Shown here piece by piece: positions 5,584 through 9,689 of a DNA stretch of 9,689 nucleotides. The notes below the pieces were generated by a model. It saw nothing but the letters and a program-made list of their open reading frames with translations. It was not told the DNA's origin and made no database searches. A program made the position numbers and the translations under genes. Position 1 is the first letter of the stretch; each line of letters opens with the position of its first letter. Source of the stretch: Bacteroidota bacterium (GTDB lineage Bacteria; Bacteroidota; Bacteroidia; CAIKAF01); assembly GCA_023432985.1 (NCBI GenBank), contig JAEZEQ010000047.1:1-9689 (forward strand), read 5' to 3'.

Positions 5584-8430
5584 TTAGAATTTATATCCCA
5601 TGCTGAATGAAAACTGTTGACCAAAACGATAATTGAAATTCACATTATCGCTGTTTTTATCAAAGCGTCCATTGCTATTGCTGTCTTCATAAAAATAAGA
5701 TCGTTGAGCAAGCATATCTTTAATGCTGAATTTCAATTCCAATTTGTTTTCAAGGAAAGATTTACTCACCACTAAATCCAACAACCAACGCGGATTTTCC
5801 CAAATTGGCGGATCCATTAAAGTACCCACAGTAAAGATTCGTTTTCCAACATAATTGGTCATAAACGAAACTCCAAAATTATATTTACTGTCTAAATACT
5901 GTAAGCCTCCATTAAATATATATTTCGATTGTCCCTGAAGCGGTCTTTTTGTGCCCACACCTAAAAGACTATCCAATTTCACTTCTGAATGTATATATGC
6001 AAAATTACCTACTATGAAAAAGTCTTCCATGAAGCGGCTTTTATTGTTTTTTGTAAAGCTGGACAAGGACATTCTCATTTCCAATTCCAACCCTATGGAT
6101 TGTGCGCTAGGTGCATTGATATAGCTGAACTGTCTTCCTCCGGCCGATAAAGGCAATAAAATTTTCTCAATCGGGTTTTGAAAATATTTATAAAAACCGG
6201 TCACCGATAATAATTGACCTGCAGAGGGATAGTATTCATAACGTATATCGGCATTGGTGATTTTGGTTCGTTTTAAATCCGGATTTCCACCTACCAAAGC
6301 AAATAATCCAAAATCATAAAATGAAAACGGAGCCAATTCGCGCGATTCGGGGCGTGTAACGGTTTGCGAACCGGCGATACGCAAATTCATTTTTGGATGA
6401 AATCCATATACAATATTTATACTGGGCAAAAAGTCGGTAACCGTAGTATCTATATTTATGGGCGACTCATCAGCAACGGCATATGTATTAAGAATTTGGC
6501 GATAATTTTCCATTCTTACTCCATAAATAAAACGCAATTTATTCTCGAAAAATGCACTTTCCAATTGCAGGAATCCGGCTATGGTATTTTGTTCCGAACT
6601 GTATGTATCAGACATTTTCGTAACCTCACGCATCATCAGTCCATCTACCCCAAAATTTCTTTCATCGAAAATGGAATCAATAGACATTTGCTCTATGCTC
6701 GAAACCTCTTTTCCGCTTGTTTTATAACGGGTATAGCCAAACTGACGACCTTGAAATTCTCTTGCTTTGAAAGAAAGCATGGAACCGGCTTTAATTTCGT
6801 GGCGACTTGCTCCAATCTTAACAGGAATGGTCAAATCAAGAGTTCCGGAAAAGGAATTGTCGTTTTGCTCAGAAAAAAAACGTCCGGCTTTATTCGATTG
6901 AACGGTATTGGAAGTTGCCACCCTATAGGGCATAGTACTGTCTCCGCGTTGATATTGCGTGGTTTGATAATCGGGAATAATACGATTTAGATTGCTGTAT
7001 CCCAAAGACCAATCCAACCTGATTTTTTGCTTACTCACCACATGCTCTCCGTTCAACTGAGACGAAATAATACGGTTTTGCGTATATAGATTATTATATG
7101 CCAAAAAATCGAACCCATTATCATAATCAACCCCACTACGCTCTATATAACGATCGTAGGTATTCATGTTGAATAAGTTCTTTAATGAAATGCGAGAATT
7201 GGATCCGTTTTTACGTGATATACTTAAGGCTATATTCCATATACCGCCCATGGTTACGTTCTCGGTATATTGGCGGTCGAACATGCGCGTGGTAGTCTTT
7301 TGATCATCGAAATCTGCTCTTTCGACCTCTTCGGTTTTTGGAGCATTATAATAGGTAAGCGCCAATACCGAACCCAGGCTGGTTTTATGTCCGGATTTAT
7401 CGGAATTTTTCTTGTTCAATTGTGCCACATGGCCCATGGAATATTGGAAATTGAATCCGGGTAATCCCTTTTTGGTTTTGGTCTTATAATTATTATTCAT
7501 CTGCTTGCTGAATTCGACCAATTTATCTTTATCGAAATCATTTTGAGCCGCAATAAATTCCTTATTTGTAGGAAAGTTCGGATTCAACTTACGTGTTCCG
7601 TCATCAATTCCCAAAAAGTCGGTTTTCCCGCCCAATGTAGATGTAAATGGCTTAAAGGATGTAATGGTATTAAAGTTAGCACCTGCACTGATTTGATAAA
7701 AGTTTTCTTCAGGCACCTCTTTGGTACGAACCAGGATCAATCCCCCCGCAAACTCGCCGGGCAAAGAAGGCATGGCCGTTTTTACAATTTTCAGGTCGTT
7801 CAATAATCCGGATGGAAAAATATCGAAAGCAAATGCTTTGCGGTCGGGTTCTGTGCTTGGAAGCGGGGCGCCATTAAGGTAAGCGGCATTATAACGCTCC
7901 GGTAAACCACGTATAACCACAAATTGGCCATCCTGTATGGTGGCTCCGGAAACCCTTTTCAATACGTCTGCCGTTGTGCGATCGGGTGTTTTTTTAATCT
8001 GATCTCCACTGATTCCATCAAATAAAACAGCCGAATTTTTTTGTTCCAACACTATGGCTACATTCGACTGCTGATTGGCCTTGGCCGTAACCACCACCGT
8101 ATTCAACCCTTCACCGGCCGATGGCTTCATATGTGCATCATGCGTACTTAAAGCATTCTCTTTTACGTCAATATCCGAAATTTCCATGGTCTGATATCCC
8201 AAAAAGGAAACGCTGATATTGTATTTTCCGGGTGCAATTGAAATGCTGTATTTCCCGTCTATATCGGTCATAGAACCCTTTCCGGCTCCTTTCACGATAA
8301 TATTGGCACCTATTAACGGCTGCCCGTTTTCATCGATTACTTTACCAATGATTTTTCCTGTTTGTGCGTATGCACCGGCTCCCAATAGAATAAAAAATAT
8401 TAGGAGACTTTTTTCTAAAATTTGTTTCAT
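5584..8430 (-). CDS. TonB-dependent outer-membrane receptor
   Basis: This 948-residue outer-membrane transporter uses TonB/ExbBD energy to import a bound ligand. The order is: signal peptide 1-22 (cut after AYA); a carboxypeptidase-like regulatory domain at about 26-103 (GKIIGKVIDENGQPLIGANI, with SVSFLGYQTMEI at its end); a TonB-box-like NTVVVTA at 110-116; a plug domain at about 125-235; and a beta-barrel to the end, finishing in phenylalanine (FSFSMGYKF). The plug has VVIRGLPERYNAAYLNGAPLP and DRKAFAFDIFPSGLLNDLKIVK, close to what is known of the Xanthomonas/Caulobacter-type receptor group, rather than the SusC plug. No SusD gene is adjacent; the partner is the T9SS beta-helix protein 119 bp downstream. 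The ATG at 8430 lies 24 nt after a TAnnTTTG element. A run of six G in the coding strand (7747-7742) lies in the plug. Substrate is unknown. Confidence 0.95.
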   Translation of the reverse strand: MKQILEKSLLIFFILLGAGAYAQTGKIIGKVIDENGQPLIGANIIVKGAGKGSMTDIDGKYSISIAPGKYNISVSFLGYQTMEISDIDVKENALSTHDAHMKPSAGEGLNTVVVTAKANQQSNVAIVLEQKNSAVLFDGISGDQIKKTPDRTTADVLKRVSGATIQDGQFVVIRGLPERYNAAYLNGAPLPSTEPDRKAFAFDIFPSGLLNDLKIVKTAMPSLPGEFAGGLILVRTKEVPEENFYQISAGANFNTITSFKPFTSTLGGKTDFLGIDDGTRKLNPNFPTNKEFIAAQNDFDKDKLVEFSKQMNNNYKTKTKKGLPGFNFQYSMGHVAQLNKKNSDKSGHKTSLGSVLALTYYNAPKTEEVERADFDDQKTTTRMFDRQYTENVTMGGIWNIALSISRKNGSNSRISLKNLFNMNTYDRYIERSGVDYDNGFDFLAYNNLYTQNRIISSQLNGEHVVSKQKIRLDWSLGYSNLNRIIPDYQTTQYQRGDSTMPYRVATSNTVQSNKAGRFFSEQNDNSFSGTLDLTIPVKIGASRHEIKAGSMLSFKAREFQGRQFGYTRYKTSGKEVSSIEQMSIDSIFDERNFGVDGLMMREVTKMSDTYSSEQNTIAGFLQLESAFFENKLRFIYGVRMENYRQILNTYAVADESPINIDTTVTDFLPSINIVYGFHPKMNLRIAGSQTVTRPESRELAPFSFYDFGLFALVGGNPDLKRTKITNADIRYEYYPSAGQLLSVTGFYKYFQNPIEKILLPLSAGGRQFSYINAPSAQSIGLELEMRMSLSSFTKNNKSRFMEDFFIVGNFAYIHSEVKLDSLLGVGTKRPLQGQSKYIFNGGLQYLDSKYNFGVSFMTNYVGKRIFTVGTLMDPPIWENPRWLLDLVVSKSFLENKLELKFSIKDMLAQRSYFYEDSNSNGRFDKNSDNVNFNYRFGQQFSFSMGYKF

Positions 8431-8442
8431 TACTTAGCTCTA

Positions 8443-8459
8443 CTTTGCAGAGCGCAAAG
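8443..8459 (-). repeat. Perfect inverted repeat at the receptor promoter
   Basis: CTTTGC and GCAAAG, six bases each, are separated by five bases. The left arm overlaps the TTTG of the -7 element, so the dyad spans the expected transcription start. It could be an operator or a small hairpin at the 5' end of the transcript. Confidence 0.5.
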
Positions 8460-8462
8460 GTA
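8455..8462 (-). promoter_or_regulatory. -7 promoter element (TACCTTTG) of the receptor gene
   Basis: TACCTTTG followed by C is an exact TAnnTTTG match, 24 nt before the ATG at 8430. There is no TTG at the usual -33 distance; that position is taken by a GC-rich dyad (8472-8485) and, further up, by direct repeats (8494-8513), which suggests regulated rather than constitutive use. Confidence 0.65.
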
Positions 8463-8471
8463 TTGCCCTTT

Positions 8472-8485
8472 ATCCCCAAGGGGGT
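8472..8485. repeat. GC-rich dyad in the promoter spacer
   Basis: ATCCCCAAGGGGGT pairs with itself over four C-G pairs and the outer A-T, with one wobble, around a central AA. A second pairing is possible, CCCTT (8466-8470) with AAGGG (8478-8482). It occupies the space between the -7 element and the direct repeats and is not followed by a T run on either strand, so it is not a terminator for the epimerase gene. Confidence 0.4.
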
Positions 8486-8493
8486 TACCTCAA

Positions 8494-8513
8494 TGTTAAG
8501 TGATTGCTAAGTG
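8494..8513. repeat. Tandem 9-bp repeat TGYTAAGTG, 11-bp period
   Basis: TGTTAAGTG (8494-8502) and TGCTAAGTG (8505-8513) differ at one base and are spaced exactly one helical turn apart. They lie 31 bp upstream of the receptor's -7 element, and just downstream of the epimerase stop codon at 8519. Placement and phasing fit a binding site for a dimeric activator such as a response regulator. Confidence 0.45.
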
Positions 8514-8518
8514 TTTGT

Positions 8519-9574
8519 TTAGACCTTATAAAAGTCCCTGTACCAGTCGACAAAACGGGTTATCCCTTCCTTTACTCCCGTGCGGGGATTATAGCCGAAA
8601 TCGCGTACTAATTCCCCCGAATCGGCCCAACTTTGCGAAACATCACCCGCTTGCATAGGACACATATTCTTAATGGCTTTTTTACCTAACTTTTCTTCCA
8701 AAGCCACTATAAATTCACCCAATTCTATCGGATCATTATTCCCAATATTATAAATACGGTAAGGCGCTGAAGAACGATCGGGTGCTCCGTTGGATTTTGT
8801 CCATTCCGGATTGGCAACAGGCGCCTTCATCAATACCCTGAAAACTCCCTCTACCAAATCGTCTATATAGGTAAAATCCCGTTTCATCTTGCCATGATTA
8901 TAGACATCAATGGCTTTTCCTTCCAGGATATTTTTTGTGAATATAAACAAGGCCATATCGGGTCTGCCCCAAGGGCCATAAGCGCTGAAAAAACGAAGTC
9001 CCGTGCATGGGATGCCATATAAATGGGCATAACTATGTGCCATTAATTCGTTTGCTTTCTTACTGGCAGCATATAAACTTATGGGATGGTCGGTATTGTG
9101 CTTGGTGTCGAAAGGAATATGATCGTTGAGCCCATACACCGAAGAAGATGATGCAAAGACCAAATGCTTGATTTGTGTATGACGCGCCGCTTCAAGTATA
9201 TTTAAAAATCCTGTGATATTACTTTCGGTATATACATGCGGATGCGTTAACGAATAACGTACACCGGCCTGTGCAGCCAGGTTAACAATAGCGTCGAATT
9301 GCTCTTCCCGACACAATTCCATTAATCCCTCCCGGTTCTGTAAATCCATTCGAATAAAATGAGCATCCGCATTGGTGGCAGAGCTTACTTTTTTTCCGGA
9401 TCCGGCACCCTTTCTGTCAAAGCCCAATTCATTCAACCGGGCATATTTAATTTCTATATCATAGTAGTCGTTGATATTATCCAGGCCAACAACCTCTAAG
9501 CCCCCTTCAAGGGCACGCTTCATAAAATGAAATCCAATAAATCCGGCGACCCCGGTAACCAATATTTTTTTCAA
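8519..9574 (-). CDS. NAD-dependent epimerase, probable UDP-glucuronate 4-epimerase
   Basis: This 351-residue cytoplasmic enzyme is an extended short-chain dehydrogenase/reductase. It should convert UDP-glucuronate to UDP-galacturonate for surface polysaccharide synthesis. The NAD site TGVAGFIG is at residues 7-14 (glycines 8, 11, 14), the adenine-ribose aspartate in GLDNINDYYD is near 32, the serine motif SSSSVYG is at about 142-148, and the catalytic YxxxK is Y168 and K172 (YAASK). The segment YGPWGRPDMALF (199-210) is characteristic of glucuronate 4-epimerases rather than GalE. Residues about 53-71 are a polar, low-complexity insertion before the strand HFIRMDL. No ATG fits; TTG at 9574 gives MKKILVTG, the usual family start. 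A TTG ten codons further up (9604) would lie upstream of the -7 promoter element at 9592-9599 and is rejected. No neighbouring polysaccharide genes are visible in this window. Confidence 0.88.
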   Translation of the reverse strand: MKKILVTGVAGFIGFHFMKRALEGGLEVVGLDNINDYYDIEIKYARLNELGFDRKGAGSGKKVSSATNADAHFIRMDLQNREGLMELCREEQFDAIVNLAAQAGVRYSLTHPHVYTESNITGFLNILEAARHTQIKHLVFASSSSVYGLNDHIPFDTKHNTDHPISLYAASKKANELMAHSYAHLYGIPCTGLRFFSAYGPWGRPDMALFIFTKNILEGKAIDVYNHGKMKRDFTYIDDLVEGVFRVLMKAPVANPEWTKSNGAPDRSSAPYRIYNIGNNDPIELGEFIVALEEKLGKKAIKNMCPMQAGDVSQSWADSGELVRDFGYNPRTGVKEGITRFVDWYRDFYKV

Positions 9575-9591
9575 CGAATAGAGATTTGTGG

Positions 9592-9599
9592 CAAAGCTA
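9592..9599 (-). promoter_or_regulatory. -7 promoter element (TAGCTTTG) of the epimerase gene
   Basis: TAGCTTTG followed by C is an exact TAnnTTTG match, 17 nt before the TTG start at 9574. The shared stretch TTTGCnACAAAT is also found at the T9SS gene promoter. The normal -33 position is occupied by a run of seven G on the minus strand. Confidence 0.55.
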
Positions 9600-9689
9600 A
9601 TCAATTTTTAAAACTCAGCCCCCCCTGTTTCCATTCGCATAATTTGAAACTTGAATCGCTTATAAATTTTCTTGAATTTTCCGATTTGA

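Noticed and set aside
6364..6990. 208-codon open frame on the plus strand opposite the receptor gene
   Set aside because: It lies wholly inside a well-supported gene, has no recognisable domain, and its composition (many Ile, Asn, His, Ser) is that of antisense translation of a beta-barrel.
5584..8430. Assignment of the receptor as SusC in a polysaccharide utilisation locus
   Set aside because: No SusD, no glycoside hydrolases nearby, and the plug motifs fit a different receptor group. The epimerase next door is biosynthetic and is separated by its own stop and a new promoter.
9605..9689. Possible end of another gene at the right edge
   Set aside because: The 85 bases contain stops on both strands, no recognisable peptide and no hairpin with a T run; apart from the G7 tract I see nothing that can be annotated.

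Overview
The window looks like a chromosomal segment from a member of the Bacteroidota. A type IX secretion (T9SS) type A C-terminal sorting domain occurs only in that phylum. The large TonB-dependent receptor carries the typical N-terminal carboxypeptidase-like regulatory domain. Three genes are preceded by the Bacteroidota -7 promoter element TAnnTTTG. The genes lack Shine-Dalgarno sequences and have A-rich leaders instead. Base composition is moderately AT-rich. A finer taxonomic placement is not justified from the sequence alone.

All seven genes lie on the minus strand, so they read from the right edge to the left. Right block: a UDP-glucuronate 4-epimerase-type sugar-nucleotide enzyme (8519-9574, probable TTG start). 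Middle block: an outer-membrane TonB-dependent receptor (5584-8430) followed by a secreted beta-helix-like protein with a T9SS sorting tail (3899-5464). Each of these two has its own -7 element, and the pair is closed by a strong intrinsic terminator (3832-3868). Left block: a tightly spaced probable operon of a small secreted protein of unknown function (3257-3724), a membrane-anchored SIMPL/DUF541 protein (2475-3227), peptide chain release factor 2 (prfB, 1352-2441) and a membrane fatty-acid-hydroxylase/sterol-desaturase-family enzyme (62-1303). Gaps inside this block are only 29-48 bp.

The clearest hidden feature is in prfB. The long reading frame lacks the first part of the protein. The real gene starts at an ATG at 2441, reads 22 codons to an in-frame UGA, and reaches the main frame by the classic +1 programmed frameshift (AGGGGG, 3 nt, CUU UGA C). 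This gives a 362-residue RF2. The other points of interest are the receptor/beta-helix pair, which looks like a surface uptake or binding system without a SusD partner, and the compact 88-bp region upstream of the receptor. That region contains 11-bp-phased direct repeats and two dyads around the promoter.

No RNA genes, CRISPR arrays, insertion sequences or phage genes were seen, and no gap between genes exceeds 300 bp. The function of the receptor pair, its substrate and its regulation are inference; the gene calls for prfB, the receptor, the T9SS tail and the epimerase rest on visible motifs.
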